From Mariniblastus sp964414815 (GTDB lineage: Bacteria; Planctomycetota; Planctomycetia; Pirellulales; Pirellulaceae), in assembly GCA_964414815.1 (NCBI GenBank), contig CAYPXY010000025.1:1-64000 (forward strand): a DNA stretch of 64,000 nucleotides, read 5' to 3'. Shown here one piece after another: positions 44,742 through 54,908 of this stretch. Made by a program: the position numbers and the translations under genes. Each line of letters opens with the position of its first letter. Position 1 is the stretch's first letter. The notes beneath the pieces were generated by a model. The model made no database searches and was not told the DNA's origin. It saw nothing but the letters and a program-made list of their open reading frames with translations.

Positions 44742-45791
44742 TTAAGTGAACCACTTCCAAAAACTGTGATGGACTATCGTTGCGATCAATAGACAGCCCG
44801 TTGCGGGAACTTTCTGTACGTGATGACTCATCGCCGGAACTCGGCCAATTAAGTAACTGACCAGCCATAGAGCCGTGATGACGACCATTGCTTGCCAGCC
44901 GAGTGCGATCCCGATCAGGATCAAACCAATCGCAAATGGATGAAGCAGTCCTTTCCTGCCATACTCTCTGACCTTGGGATGAATCAAGCTCAGAAACAAT
45001 CCGGCCGCGCCTCCCACCATCATCGTCTCGAACATTACCGTAGGTAGCTCAAGGGTTCCAGGTTTTCGAACATTCGGTACCAGCAGCAAACCCTTCACCC
45101 AAAACGGCGGCAATGCCGCGGCAACGAGTGCGAACAACAGAAATCGTCTCGGAACTGCTTGGCGATCGAAATCAAATAAAGCCAATGTCAGCAGCAACAT
45201 GAACAGGGCGGCATGATACAAGCAGATGGCCATCAAATCCCATCGGGTGTCCATTACGGTCCAGAGGACTCCGGTCCCAATATTTGACTCGCGTAACGGG
45301 AGGTTGGCTCCACCGCTTGTCAGTTGCACTAGAAACAGAAACAAAAAAATGGCACCTGCGATGGCTTCCACGATGGGATAGCGCGGTGAAATGGGTTCGC
45401 CGCAGTTCCTGCACTTTCCCTGCAACAGAATCCATCCCAGGATCGGCAGATTATCTCTGGCCTTGATGGGATGACTGCAATTCGGGCAGTGCGACGGGTT
45501 GAAAATCACCGAGAGTTTTCGCGGCATCCGATAGGCCACGACATTGAGAAAACTGCCAATCGAGGAACCAAATCCGAGCGCAAGCAACACAAACAGCGAC
45601 TCCACCAACTGCAGTGAAAAAAACTGAGTCAGCGACTGAATCGTGATGCCGCCCAGTCCGGCCCCTCCGCTTCCTGTCCGGTATATCTCCCACACGTGTG
45701 AGACAAGCGGAATCAGGAACATGAACACGGCAAACAGGATCGCCATGCCCCACAGCAGTTTTCGGTGCCAGTTCGTTTGTAATTCACTCAT
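44742..45791 (-). CDS. A24-type prepilin peptidase-like membrane protein
   Basis: A 349-residue multi-pass protein. Residues 65-130 form the methyltransferase-type DiS_P_DiS domain: ALGFGSSIGSFLNVVAYRMP and two zinc knuckles (Cys102, Cys105, Cys127, Cys130; CPNCSHPIKARDNLPILGW). FDFDRQAVP (Asp207, Asp209) corresponds to the first catalytic Asp motif. I do not find the second catalytic motif (GxGD); the matching helix start reads SLIHPKVREYGRKG. It is either a divergent enzyme or inactive. It may serve the pilin-like proteins such as the one at 18197-19192. Confidence 0.8.
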   Translation of the reverse strand: MSELQTNWHRKLLWGMAILFAVFMFLIPLVSHVWEIYRTGSGGAGLGGITIQSLTQFFSLQLVESLFVLLALGFGSSIGSFLNVVAYRMPRKLSVIFNPSHCPNCSHPIKARDNLPILGWILLQGKCRNCGEPISPRYPIVEAIAGAIFLFLFLVQLTSGGANLPLRESNIGTGVLWTVMDTRWDLMAICLYHAALFMLLLTLALFDFDRQAVPRRFLLFALVAAALPPFWVKGLLLVPNVRKPGTLELPTVMFETMMVGGAAGLFLSLIHPKVREYGRKGLLHPFAIGLILIGIALGWQAMVVITALWLVSYLIGRVPAMSHHVQKVPATGCLLIATIVHHSFWKWFT

Positions 45792-46027
45792 GACAAGAAT
45801 CTATCACGGAATGGATTCTGAAACGAGCATGGGCCGGGTTCAGGCAGTCGTTCCGTTGGGGATCCGGACATCTTCTTTTCCAAATGGGCTTGTCTCTCCG
45901 TGGTATTCATGATCTTTTTCCGAGAGCAGGTTCAATCCGGGAATTTGATTGACAGTCCAACGAAGAAGCTTACAATCGAGAGGTGTCGCTTTCCACCCAA
46001 CGTAACAGCCATCGTGCTGAATGGACC

Positions 46028-47332
46028 ATGTCATCGGTAAGAGTAAGAAATCAAAAAAACTTCCAAAGTTACTTGTGGGAGTCAGCTTTGGCCGGCGTTA
46101 TCACATTCGTTGTCGCCAGCACCGTGTCTGCCCAAGTTACATTTGAAGATTTACGGACTGGCTATCACGAAAATCAGACCAGGTTCTGGGAAAATGGTAA
46201 ACGGATCGTCTATCGGTATCAAAGCATTCGACATAGAGAGGGGAGCGAAATACCCAAAAAAAATAACATAGCAAGAATCCAGGCACTGATTGATCAAGGG
46301 AAGTTGAACGCGGAGGAACTCGCATTGGCAAAATCAAAGATGGAAGGCTTTTCGCAACGGAGCGTTGAGAATACGACTAATCAGAATTTCACCGCTGACC
46401 TGTTTGCCGATCGCTTTGGAGCCGGCATGAGGGTCATCGAATTCCGGGGCGACCGACCTTCTGACGGTCCACCGATGGCTCTACTTGCCAAGTCGAGCCA
46501 GACAACCGCCTTCGACGAATCATTGGTTGAGCATGTTGTCAATGGAATCTATTGGTCCGCAGTCGATGACCGAATTTGCCACGAATCAACGCTCGCTGGA
46601 GTAAAAAGTTTTGGCGAGGGAAAGGGGAAAATTGACAGAGGTTTTCTGCCCTGGTTCGCGGGCAGTTCATCGCTGAAAGATACTGTCGCTGAGGCAATGA
46701 GTCCAAACATTCCGATCGAGATGCCGAATCATACCGCTGGCAGCAGTCCATTGACGCCGATCGGCGCACTTATTTATGACTGGGATTGTCCCGCCGGATT
46801 TGAAACTCGATCCGTGAAAATGCTGGATGACGAAAAAGCGGAAATTTTAATCCGACTGAACTGGCACCCCATGCACAGCGGGATGTCAAAAACACAAACC
46901 GTAAAAGCGATAATCGATGTTTCGAAAGGCTGCTTGCCGACACGCATCGAGTTTGGATCTGCCTATCGTATTGATGAGGACGGTGAGGAATTGGTTCTGA
47001 GTGACTTGGGCCAGTTTCAATTTGCGGATTGCGAAATTGCAGAACACGAGGGGATCTATTACACCAGCAAGTTGATGTGGATAGGTTTTGGCGTTGTAAC
47101 ACCTGTGGAGGCGCGAAAGGAGTTTTTGCATGCAGGTACGTGGTTTAAATATCTGCATAATGAGCGAAAGCATGGGCGGCTCCAGGAAGAAAAGTATCCT
47201 TCCTGGCAGAAATCGCTGGAAGTGATCTCTGTCAAGGACTGGTCTTCGGATTCGGGAAAAGAGTTTCGTCCTGAATGTCCGCCGGGAGTTCGGTACAGCA
47301 ACACCGTTACCGAAGAAACACCCAAGAAGTGA
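46028..47332 (+). CDS. hypothetical exported protein
   Basis: A 434-residue protein starting at the ATG at 46028. The N-terminus is hydrophobic (SALAGVITFVVASTVSAQ), a probable signal peptide. No family recognised. Conserved-looking blocks are HPMHSGMSKTQTVKAIID and a C-terminal YSNTVTEETPKK. A possible GTG start lies 15 codons upstream. The arrangement with the next unknown exported gene on the same strand suggests a pair. Confidence 0.65.
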   Translation: MSSVRVRNQKNFQSYLWESALAGVITFVVASTVSAQVTFEDLRTGYHENQTRFWENGKRIVYRYQSIRHREGSEIPKKNNIARIQALIDQGKLNAEELALAKSKMEGFSQRSVENTTNQNFTADLFADRFGAGMRVIEFRGDRPSDGPPMALLAKSSQTTAFDESLVEHVVNGIYWSAVDDRICHESTLAGVKSFGEGKGKIDRGFLPWFAGSSSLKDTVAEAMSPNIPIEMPNHTAGSSPLTPIGALIYDWDCPAGFETRSVKMLDDEKAEILIRLNWHPMHSGMSKTQTVKAIIDVSKGCLPTRIEFGSAYRIDEDGEELVLSDLGQFQFADCEIAEHEGIYYTSKLMWIGFGVVTPVEARKEFLHAGTWFKYLHNERKHGRLQEEKYPSWQKSLEVISVKDWSSDSGKEFRPECPPGVRYSNTVTEETPKK

Positions 47333-47451
47333 AACGGAATCATCTCGCCAGAACTCGGTCTTACGGCAAGTGAAGAAACTGATCTACAAGGAATTCCCAA
47401 AATCAGTTGAAAATAAAAATTAATTAAACAATCAAATAGGTAGTAGTAACA

Positions 47452-49410
47452 ATGATCAAGATACAATCGCTCGTGGGTTTCATGCTGGGCTTCTGGATCG
47501 TTTTTTCCATCTCTACTACGGCTTATGCGCAATCGGAGCGAGGTCGCGAACTGCTGGATCAACTGCCTGCTGAAACTTTTTTCTACGCAGAGATTCAAAA
47601 TTGCTCGACGCTCTTTCAAGCATTGCAACAGACGGAACTTGCAAGCAGTCTCGATCGCTTTTCGCTCCCCCAACCCGTCATCTCCGCTCTCCACAAAGAG
47701 AAACTGCTGGAGTCAGGATCCCTCGATGATGAACCACGTTTGTTTGACGAATTGTCCAGGATTTTCAGCGGCCCGCTGGTGGTGGCGGCCTATTTTGAAG
47801 GGCAGGCCAGGCCGTCCGATGTGGTATGGATGGTCGAAACGTCCATCAACACCGCCCATCCGCTTGCAGAAGCTTTCAGCCGCGAACTGCTGGACAAAAG
47901 TACCGAGTATGGACTCGAACCGCTCAATTCCGAAGAGGCACCGAATTGCTGGCGGTTCAACAAAAAGCTGTCTGTTCGGAAGCATGGCGACACGTCAGAC
48001 CCACCCACACGGACCATCGAACTTGAGTTGAACGATTGGCTGTTCCTGCATTACGACGACGGACGTTTGCTCTTCTCCACGAAACTGGACAGCATGAAGC
48101 GATTGATCCGCAAGGAATCGCTCGTGGACGAATCCCGGACTTCGCTCGGATCAAGCCGAAAATACAACCGCGTTTTTCATTATCTGGAACCGAAACAGGC
48201 CAATGCCTATGGATTTATCGACACGGGTAAAATTCTCGAATCCGTCTTGGCCACAAGTCCCGACTCCAAAAAGCTGCGAGCCGTATTGGGAGATACCGGA
48301 ATCCTGGAAGCACTGGCCGCTGGCTGGACCATCGAGTTGCCCGAACGAGACCGAGACTGGCAATTGGATGCCTTCTTGCTGTGTGGCGTGCCTCGCAAGG
48401 GTATCTGGTCGGCGCTGACATTGAAAGAACTGGGCGAGTTGATCGTTCCCCATTGTCCGGCCGATGTTGGCTACGCCCTGGTGGGAAATAGCGACCTGAG
48501 AAAGCTGATTGAATCGCTCGATCAATGGAAAACCTTGGCCCAATCGGAATACGGAATCGAGCAGAATGAGTTCATGAGCCTGTTGGTTCGGTATGCAGCA
48601 CCTCTCGTATTGCCTCTGATGTTTGGAGAGAAAACCAGTGAGCTGTTCGATGGAAAGTTTTTCATGTTTGGCACCCAGCAATATACAAACCGATTTTGGG
48701 CCAATCGGTTGCACGTTGGTCTGTCGCTCGTTCCCGGAACGGAAACCCAAACGGAGCAGTTCATGATGGGATTCGCTCCGCCGGACGACCCCTTACTAAG
48801 AAGATCGGAGAACGGAAACCATTGGTATGTGCAGGGCGACCGCAGCTACCAAGAGACTATGTACCGGATTGAAGAACTGGATGGCACCGGGCCGGATTCC
48901 CCAGTGCATCACTTTGGAAGAGTGGCAATCATCTGTGAAAACGGACGCCTCATTCGGTTTTCAGATGAATCGACCCTGTCCAAATCCATCGAAGCGACGA
49001 GTTCGCCGCAGAAAAGTTTATCAGAAGATTCAGACTTCCTTCGTGTCAAGGAAACGCTCGAGAACAGCCGCTTTCCCGGCCACCCAAGTCTTCTGCTGTT
49101 TTGCAGAAATAGCGAACTGTGGAAAGCACCGATGTGGAACCTTTGTGGGCCGGAAAATGAAACCCGTAAAGCGGTGTGGAGGGCAGAACTCACCGGGGCA
49201 CAATCGACGCTGCCACAGCACGAGCCTAAAAGGGACCTCGGAAAATGGTCCGCTTTTTCCCGATCATTCAAGCAAGTATGGCTGGATCGGAAATTGGATT
49301 GGCGTGACCTGAATGATCTCGGCGCCGAATCAGGCCCGATCGGAGGCGCCGTATGGGATGTGGACGCAGGATTCCGGATTTCTGCCTTCGGGTTGAAAGC
49401 AAGGAAATAA
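47452..49410 (+). CDS. hypothetical exported protein
   Basis: A 652-residue protein with a signal peptide (MIKIQSLVGFMLGFWIVFS, cleavage near AYAQ-SE). Not assigned to a family. The first half (RGRELLDQLPAETFFYAEIQ) and the repeated ability-to-fold beta/alpha blocks recall planctomycete exported DUF3352-like proteins, but I cannot name it firmly. Followed after 69 bases by leuB. Confidence 0.7.
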   Translation: MIKIQSLVGFMLGFWIVFSISTTAYAQSERGRELLDQLPAETFFYAEIQNCSTLFQALQQTELASSLDRFSLPQPVISALHKEKLLESGSLDDEPRLFDELSRIFSGPLVVAAYFEGQARPSDVVWMVETSINTAHPLAEAFSRELLDKSTEYGLEPLNSEEAPNCWRFNKKLSVRKHGDTSDPPTRTIELELNDWLFLHYDDGRLLFSTKLDSMKRLIRKESLVDESRTSLGSSRKYNRVFHYLEPKQANAYGFIDTGKILESVLATSPDSKKLRAVLGDTGILEALAAGWTIELPERDRDWQLDAFLLCGVPRKGIWSALTLKELGELIVPHCPADVGYALVGNSDLRKLIESLDQWKTLAQSEYGIEQNEFMSLLVRYAAPLVLPLMFGEKTSELFDGKFFMFGTQQYTNRFWANRLHVGLSLVPGTETQTEQFMMGFAPPDDPLLRRSENGNHWYVQGDRSYQETMYRIEELDGTGPDSPVHHFGRVAIICENGRLIRFSDESTLSKSIEATSSPQKSLSEDSDFLRVKETLENSRFPGHPSLLLFCRNSELWKAPMWNLCGPENETRKAVWRAELTGAQSTLPQHEPKRDLGKWSAFSRSFKQVWLDRKLDWRDLNDLGAESGPIGGAVWDVDAGFRISAFGLKARK

Positions 49411-49479
49411 AAGGGGTATAAAGAGGGCCATTCAAAACAAAAAAAACAGCCCTCACCCAACAACCCCGCCAAACCTCCC

Positions 49480-50565
49480 ATGACAACTTCCAGATTCATC
49501 GCCGTTCTGCCCGGAGACGGCATCGGCCAGGAAGTGACCGCACAGGCACTTCGTATCATTGATTTGCTCAACGAATCCCATCAAGCTAACTTGGACTACG
49601 GGATTACCGATGTCGGAGGAACGGCTTTCGACAAGTTCGGCCATCCGCTTCCGGATGCGACGCTGGAACTAGCTCGCAAGGCGGATGCGGTGTTGCTCGG
49701 CGCGGTGGGCGGGCCGAAGTGGGAATCGCTGGAACGTCAGCTTCGCCCTGAACGGGCGTTGCTGGGGTTGCGAAGCGCGCTGGGATTGTTTGCCAATCTT
49801 CGGCCCGCGATCCTGTTTCCGGAACTAGCGGCGGCGTCCACGCTCAAGCCGGAAATCGTATCCGGGCTGGACCTGATGATCGTCCGTGAGTTGACAGGCG
49901 GGATTTATTTCGGTCAACCCCGAGGCATCGAAGTCACGGAAGATGGCCTGCGAAGGGGCTTCAATACGCTGGTGTATCGCGAAGACGAAATCCGGCGAAT
50001 TGCCCACAGTGCTTTTCAGGTGGCTCGTACTCGAAACCGGAAACTATGCTCCGTCGATAAAGCCAACGTTCTGGAAGTTTCGGAACTGTGGCGCGAGGTC
50101 GTTACCGATGTTGGAAACGAGTACCCCGATGTGACGCTCTCGCACATGTATATCGACAATGCGGCCATGCAGTTGGTGCGCAACCCAAAACAGTTCGACG
50201 TGATGGTGACCACCAATCTATTCGGCGACATCCTGTCGGATGAAGCCTCGATGCTGACCGGTTCGATCGGGATGCTGCCATCGGCGTCACTCGATGCCAA
50301 CAACAAGGGCATGTACGAACCCGTTCACGGATCAGCACCCGATATCGCAGGCCAGAACAAGGCCAATCCGCTGGCGACCATTCTTTCCGTCGCGATGATG
50401 CTGAGAAATACGTTCCAGATGCCGGAGCTGGCGCAGTTGATTGAGTCCGGTGTGCGCAGTGCGCTTCAGCAAGGCTACCGAACAGGAGATATCGCCCAGA
50501 AGGGCGAACCGATGGTGTCAACGTCGCAGATGGGAGACGCGGTGATTGAAGGGATGAGGCAATAA
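49480..50565 (+). CDS. leuB: 3-isopropylmalate dehydrogenase
   Basis: A 361-residue NAD-dependent decarboxylating dehydrogenase of leucine synthesis. AVLPGDGIGQEVTAQALRII is the start signature. LLGAVGGPKWE and RELTGGIYFGQPRG form the substrate site. The Mg2+ site lies in NLFGDILSDEASMLTGSIGM (family signature), followed by EPVHGSAPDIAGQNKANPLA. Length and motifs are typical. It has no leu genes beside it. Confidence 0.95.
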   Translation: MTTSRFIAVLPGDGIGQEVTAQALRIIDLLNESHQANLDYGITDVGGTAFDKFGHPLPDATLELARKADAVLLGAVGGPKWESLERQLRPERALLGLRSALGLFANLRPAILFPELAAASTLKPEIVSGLDLMIVRELTGGIYFGQPRGIEVTEDGLRRGFNTLVYREDEIRRIAHSAFQVARTRNRKLCSVDKANVLEVSELWREVVTDVGNEYPDVTLSHMYIDNAAMQLVRNPKQFDVMVTTNLFGDILSDEASMLTGSIGMLPSASLDANNKGMYEPVHGSAPDIAGQNKANPLATILSVAMMLRNTFQMPELAQLIESGVRSALQQGYRTGDIAQKGEPMVSTSQMGDAVIEGMRQ

Positions 50566-50568
50566 AAA

Positions 50569-50607
50569 AGTCACAACATGTCGCTCCATCGTCATGTTGT
50601 GACTTCT
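50569..50607. terminator. 12-bp stem hairpin after leuB
   Basis: AGTCACAACATG and CATGTTGTGACT form a perfect stem with loop TCGCTCCATCGT. On the plus strand no T-run follows; on the minus strand TTTTTTATT follows. It may act in both directions, being directly behind leuB. Confidence 0.6.
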
Positions 50608-50773
50608 ACCCTGATTCAGGAGCATCCATGTCCTGACCTCTTCGGCAGCTTAACTGCATTCTTGTTATCGACTTGTCAAACGACAAAAGATTAAATTCTT
50701 TCAAAAAATTTCTTTCCTTTGTTGAAGCAGTAGGATTGCCGGGGCCGTAAGGCGGCCCTGGTACGCTGGGCCG

Positions 50774-51021
50774 TTTAGCCGCAAGCCGTCGGGGGGGCGC
50801 CAAAAACGAATGGCGACACCGAAACACTCAACCGGCCCCCCAAAGGCGCGCCGGAAAATCGGGTTGCAGGTATTTTATGGGTTGGCGGCTAGAGTTAGGA
50901 GACTGCCCCGGCCGACGCGCCTGCGCCGACCATGAATCGAACTTCCGGCTTTAACCATTGATTGATCGGTTTCTTGCGGAGGCAACCAACGATGGGTGGC
51001 CGGCTCCGGCTTGCGGCTAAA
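50774..51021 (+). repeat. 248-bp TIR element (family 1), copy C
   Basis: Ends TTTAGCCGCAAGCCG and CGGCTTGCGGCTAAA. It shares with copy A the GCAGGTATTTTATGG block and CCGACGCGCCTGCGCCGACC. Same orientation as copy A. No ORF; the flanks show no obvious target-site duplication. Confidence 0.88.
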
Positions 51022-51103
51022 CGCCATGCTATTAAAGTCCTGGGGACCTCACCGAGTGGCTGGGCTGGTGGATTTCTCTGCCATCATTGTTGATAATATT
51101 TGA

Positions 51104-51167
51104 ATCATAACCCGCAGCGTAAGCGAGGGACTGCGGTTCTTCCCTCGCTTACGCTTCGGGTTATGAT
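51104..51167. repeat. family 4 palindrome, copy 3
   Basis: ATCATAACCCGCAGCGTAAG and the complementary CTTACGCTTCGGGTTATGAT, with the GCGAGGGA core at both sides of a short loop. Confidence 0.88.
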
Positions 51168-51187
51168 TTCCACCAGGCCACCCAGTG

Positions 51188-51281
51188 GCAACCGCTTGGC
51201 GGCGCAAATTGGGCGGTTTGCATCAACAGAAGGACAAACTGCATAAATCCCGCCCAATTTGCTCTGCGGCGCGGGTAAACG
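51188..51281. repeat. family 5 palindromic element
   Basis: CAACCGCTTGGCGGCGCAAA ... CGCCCAATTTGCTCTGCGGC: the same blocks as 35135-35292, inverted. AAATTGGGCGG and CCGCCCAATTT form the inner stem. Confidence 0.78.
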
Positions 51282-51405
51282 AATACCTGAGCGGTAGTAC
51301 TGCGGCTGAACGGATTTGTCACGAGCGGTTACTCCCGACCCCTTGGTGATACTGCTATAATCGTTTGCGTTTATCCATTCACACTTTTCGGTTGGCTGAA
51401 TACGG

Positions 51406-54060
51406 ATGTTCAACGCACTCTTTTCTGCTTTTCTGCCTGAGTCGCCGACCGAACGCGATGCACCCCGCTATCAGTTGGTTGTCTTGATAACGCTGGCCGC
51501 GTGTGGCGGGATTCTGTTGGATTATTTCGCGGACATCCATTATCGGGTTTATGCCGGAGCAGCCGTCTTTTTTCTACTGGGCTGGTTGGGGATCGATCGG
51601 CTTGTAAAATCTTCAAGCGCTTCGGTGCCCCCGGCCGATCACTGGCGCTGGAAATGGATTCCGCTTGCCGAAACGCTGGGATCCATGTTCATTTTACTGG
51701 GCGTCAGCGCCTTGGCCGCTCTTTGGCATCACGGTCGCTGGAACGGGTTTGGTGAACACGAGATTGGCCTCTACGCGATCGATACACCGACTCCGGTTTG
51801 CATTGAGGGAACCGCCGTCAGCGAACCGCGCTGGATCGCGCCCAGTGATTCAGAAGATGGCCTGGACTATCGCGCCGGGACGACTCGAACTCGATTGGCT
51901 TTTTCCGCCGAACGTATTCGGGACGGCGAGCAATGGCTGCTGGTTTCTGGCTGCGTTGACCTGATCATTGAAGGACCCACGTTTGAATTTCAGTCGGGAG
52001 ATCAACTGAGGGTCTACGGGCGACTGATTGAAATTGCTTCACCGACCAACCCTGGAGAATTCGATTTCAAGCGTTATTTTCGCTCCCAGTCCAAACGGGC
52101 GATCCTGCATACCCAGGACGCGGCCTCGGTGGTCAAGCTGGCCTCGGCCAGCCGTATTCGACCGTTGTCGTGGTTGCGATCCCAATTGAACGAAGTCGCC
52201 TGGAGGTACATGTCGCCTGACGAAGCCGGATTTGCATCCGCGATTCTGTTGGGCAATCGCGAACAGTTGTCTTTCACGCGGAAGAACTCGTTCGTCAGAA
52301 CCGGAACGGCACATATTTTGTCGATCTCAGGTCTGCATGTTGGAATTTTGGCGGGAACTTTTTACTGTCTCATCCGGTTGGGACTATTGAGTCGCCGCAA
52401 GACGCTGTTGTTGACGACCGGGTTTGTCATTTTCTATTGCTGGCTGGTTGAGTTCGAGCCACCCGTATCCCGCTCGACCATCATCGTGGTGGTTTACTGC
52501 ATGGGAAGGCTGTTTGGTAAATCCGGTTTCAACTACAGCACGCTCGCGCTCGCCGCACTGGTTGTATTGGTGATCAATCCGCACGATCTTTTTAATCTGG
52601 GCGCCCAACTTTCGTTCCTTGCCGTCGCTACATTGCACTTTGCCCGAGAGTGGATTTTTCTGCAGCCGCCCCACGACCCGCTTTCCCGGTTGATTGCGAA
52701 TACACGTTCGTTGCCTGCAAGAGCCTGGTTCGGGTTGGGGCGGATAATCAGAACGGCTTTTTTGGGAAGCTGTGCCATCTCCTTTACCACGTTTCCGTTG
52801 GTCGCGTATCACTTCAATGTCGTTTCACCGATTGGTGTGTTGGTGAATCCGATCTTGCTGATTCCCGTCTCGGTGGCGATGTACAGCGGGCTGGTGATGA
52901 TGGTCTGTGGAATGGTGTTTCCGCCGCTGGCATCGGTCGCCGGCTGGCTTTGTCAAACCAGTCTGTACCTGACCGAAGCCACCGTCACCTGTTTTGAATC
53001 CTTCCCAGGCGCCTATTTTTACACTTGCGGGCCACCTGCAACGGCTCAGATTCTGTTTTATGTCGGATTGTTTTTCGTCGCGGTCTTTCCATTGACGCGG
53101 CAACGTTTGAAACCCATTTTGGTGCTGTCGGTCGTGTGGTGGATGGGCGCCTGGTGGCTGCCGGATCGATGTCAGCAATGGCAGCACATTCATCGAAACG
53201 AAATGACCTGCACGGTGATCGACGTCGGACACGGTTCAAGCGTACTGCTGCACATGCCGGACGGCAAATGGATCCTGTATGATGCGGGTTCGTTTTCATC
53301 GGCGGCGATGGGATCGCGAAACGTCTCGGCGGTCTTGTGGAACTCGCGAGTGCGTCATCTGGACACCGTCATTGTTTCGCATGCCGATATCGACCACTAC
53401 AATGCTTTGCCCGAGATTGCCAATCGGTTCAGTATCGGCGAAGTCGTGGTCACGCGACAGACACGCTTTCATACATCGCCGGTCGTCCAGGGGTTCCTGA
53501 AGCAACTGAGTCAGAAGTCGATCCCGGTTCGAACCGTGTGTGCAGATGAGTTTGATTCACGTTGGGCTGCCAGCAATCAGCATTCAAATGATCCAGAAAG
53601 CAGGATCAATTTCCTTCACCCACAAATGAAAATTCTCAGTCCGCCGCAGGAAGGCACGGGAGGAAACGACAATTCCAACAGTCTGGTGATTCTGGTCGAG
53701 CATCGCGGATACCGAGTGCTGTTAACGGGCGATGTTGAGCAGATCGGTTTGAGCAAACTACTGGCTCAGCCGCCGATGAAATGCGATCTGGTGATGGCAC
53801 CGCATCACGGCAGTTTCAGCAGCGATCCGAGCGAGTTTGTCAAATGGTGTGATCCGGAAGTGGTGGTCATCAGCGGAGCCACCCAGCGAATCAAGCAACA
53901 ATCGACGGACATCTACGAACAAAACAACCGGGCCGTGTACCGCACCGACCGCCACGGAGCCATTCGCTTGACCGTATCGGCCGAAGAGCAACGCATCGAA
54001 ACGTGGGATCGGAATCAGTGGAAAGTTGGGCATTCAGAAATCCACCATGAACGCCAATAG
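51406..54060 (+). CDS. comEC: ComEC/Rec2-family DNA uptake protein
   Basis: An 884-residue protein with the three-domain ComEC layout. N-terminal helices and an OB-like domain (DUF4131, residues about 30-200) are followed by the competence membrane domain with TGTAHILSISGLHVGILAGT (about residue 300). The C-terminal metallo-beta-lactamase-like domain (about 600-860) has SHADIDHYNALPEI (HxDxDH-type motif), TGDVEQIG and APHHGS. It should form the inner-membrane channel that takes up single-stranded DNA, and the last domain may degrade the other strand. Its 3' end overlaps the converging gene by 27 bases. Confidence 0.93.
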   Translation: MFNALFSAFLPESPTERDAPRYQLVVLITLAACGGILLDYFADIHYRVYAGAAVFFLLGWLGIDRLVKSSSASVPPADHWRWKWIPLAETLGSMFILLGVSALAALWHHGRWNGFGEHEIGLYAIDTPTPVCIEGTAVSEPRWIAPSDSEDGLDYRAGTTRTRLAFSAERIRDGEQWLLVSGCVDLIIEGPTFEFQSGDQLRVYGRLIEIASPTNPGEFDFKRYFRSQSKRAILHTQDAASVVKLASASRIRPLSWLRSQLNEVAWRYMSPDEAGFASAILLGNREQLSFTRKNSFVRTGTAHILSISGLHVGILAGTFYCLIRLGLLSRRKTLLLTTGFVIFYCWLVEFEPPVSRSTIIVVVYCMGRLFGKSGFNYSTLALAALVVLVINPHDLFNLGAQLSFLAVATLHFAREWIFLQPPHDPLSRLIANTRSLPARAWFGLGRIIRTAFLGSCAISFTTFPLVAYHFNVVSPIGVLVNPILLIPVSVAMYSGLVMMVCGMVFPPLASVAGWLCQTSLYLTEATVTCFESFPGAYFYTCGPPATAQILFYVGLFFVAVFPLTRQRLKPILVLSVVWWMGAWWLPDRCQQWQHIHRNEMTCTVIDVGHGSSVLLHMPDGKWILYDAGSFSSAAMGSRNVSAVLWNSRVRHLDTVIVSHADIDHYNALPEIANRFSIGEVVVTRQTRFHTSPVVQGFLKQLSQKSIPVRTVCADEFDSRWAASNQHSNDPESRINFLHPQMKILSPPQEGTGGNDNSNSLVILVEHRGYRVLLTGDVEQIGLSKLLAQPPMKCDLVMAPHHGSFSSDPSEFVKWCDPEVVVISGATQRIKQQSTDIYEQNNRAVYRTDRHGAIRLTVSAEEQRIETWDRNQWKVGHSEIHHERQ

Positions 54061-54753
54061 TCGCTGAATCAACTCAAACACAACCAGGTACGCGTTGCTC
54101 CAGGCGCCTTCGCGGAAGAAGCTGGTTGGCTGGCCGAGCGATCCGATAAACGGTCGGAGTACCCAACCCATTTGAATACCGACAAAGCTGTAAATGACAA
54201 GCCATGCGGCCACCATCCATCGATGCCGGACGTCTCTGGCGATGAGCGGGAGATACAGACGTCGTAATGAAACCTGAACCGAGATACTCGCCAGACCAAA
54301 CATGGCGGTATTGAACGCAAGCGCCTGATCGTAGCTGCATCCCGATGCGTAGACAAACAGTGTGAACGGCGCCAAGCCAGCCAGCACGATGGTCAATGCG
54401 GCTTGGGTCGCCATCAGCGCACGCAACGCCTGCCCAAAATCGGCCTGCAATCCAAGCATGGTGTTGGCCACATAGAAGCTGGGAAGGCTCAAGCCGAACG
54501 TCACCAGCAACAAGAGCGGTACTTTCAGCGCCGAGTAAAGCATCTGCAACCCGCGAGCCTCAAGCCAACTCGGCGCATACGAGCCCATGGCCGCCCCGTA
54601 CAGCCCGCCGCACAATACCATTACGGCCAGGATTCGTCCGATCACGAATCGCTTTTGAGTGGCCCGCCAGTGTTCGACGTGGCCACGCAACAGGTCGTCA
54701 AACACCTGCAATGCTCGGCGGGATAGTTTTTGTTTTTGTTCGGTCGGAGTCAT
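54034..54753 (-). CDS. Yip1-like multi-pass membrane protein, paralogue 1
   Basis: A 239-residue membrane protein with about five to six hydrophobic helices. The ATG at 54753 is preferred; a TTG 11 codons upstream is possible. It resembles the protein at 54909-55787: each has a DDLLRG/DALLRGD segment near its N-terminus and an end with (M)GWVLRPFIGS / MSWVLRPFVGSPNLPFSW. The Yip1-like label is tentative; planctomycete relatives are sometimes named WH2-domain proteins on weak grounds. Its 3' end lies inside comEC on the other strand. Confidence 0.7.
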   Translation of the reverse strand: MTPTEQKQKLSRRALQVFDDLLRGHVEHWRATQKRFVIGRILAVMVLCGGLYGAAMGSYAPSWLEARGLQMLYSALKVPLLLLVTFGLSLPSFYVANTMLGLQADFGQALRALMATQAALTIVLAGLAPFTLFVYASGCSYDQALAFNTAMFGLASISVQVSLRRLYLPLIARDVRHRWMVAAWLVIYSFVGIQMGWVLRPFIGSLGQPTSFFREGAWSNAYLVVFELIQRLLAFMVDF

Positions 54754-54908
54754 CTCATAGCACGGGTTGGTGTGATATGCGGTCAATGAACTCAGTGGGG
54801 GACTGGCCTCCCATGGTGCGATTCACTTCTGGCCAACTTTCACAGTCATTCTGACCGCTGCACACACCCTACTTTTATTGACTTTAAGGTATCCACTCCC
54901 ATCTCGTT

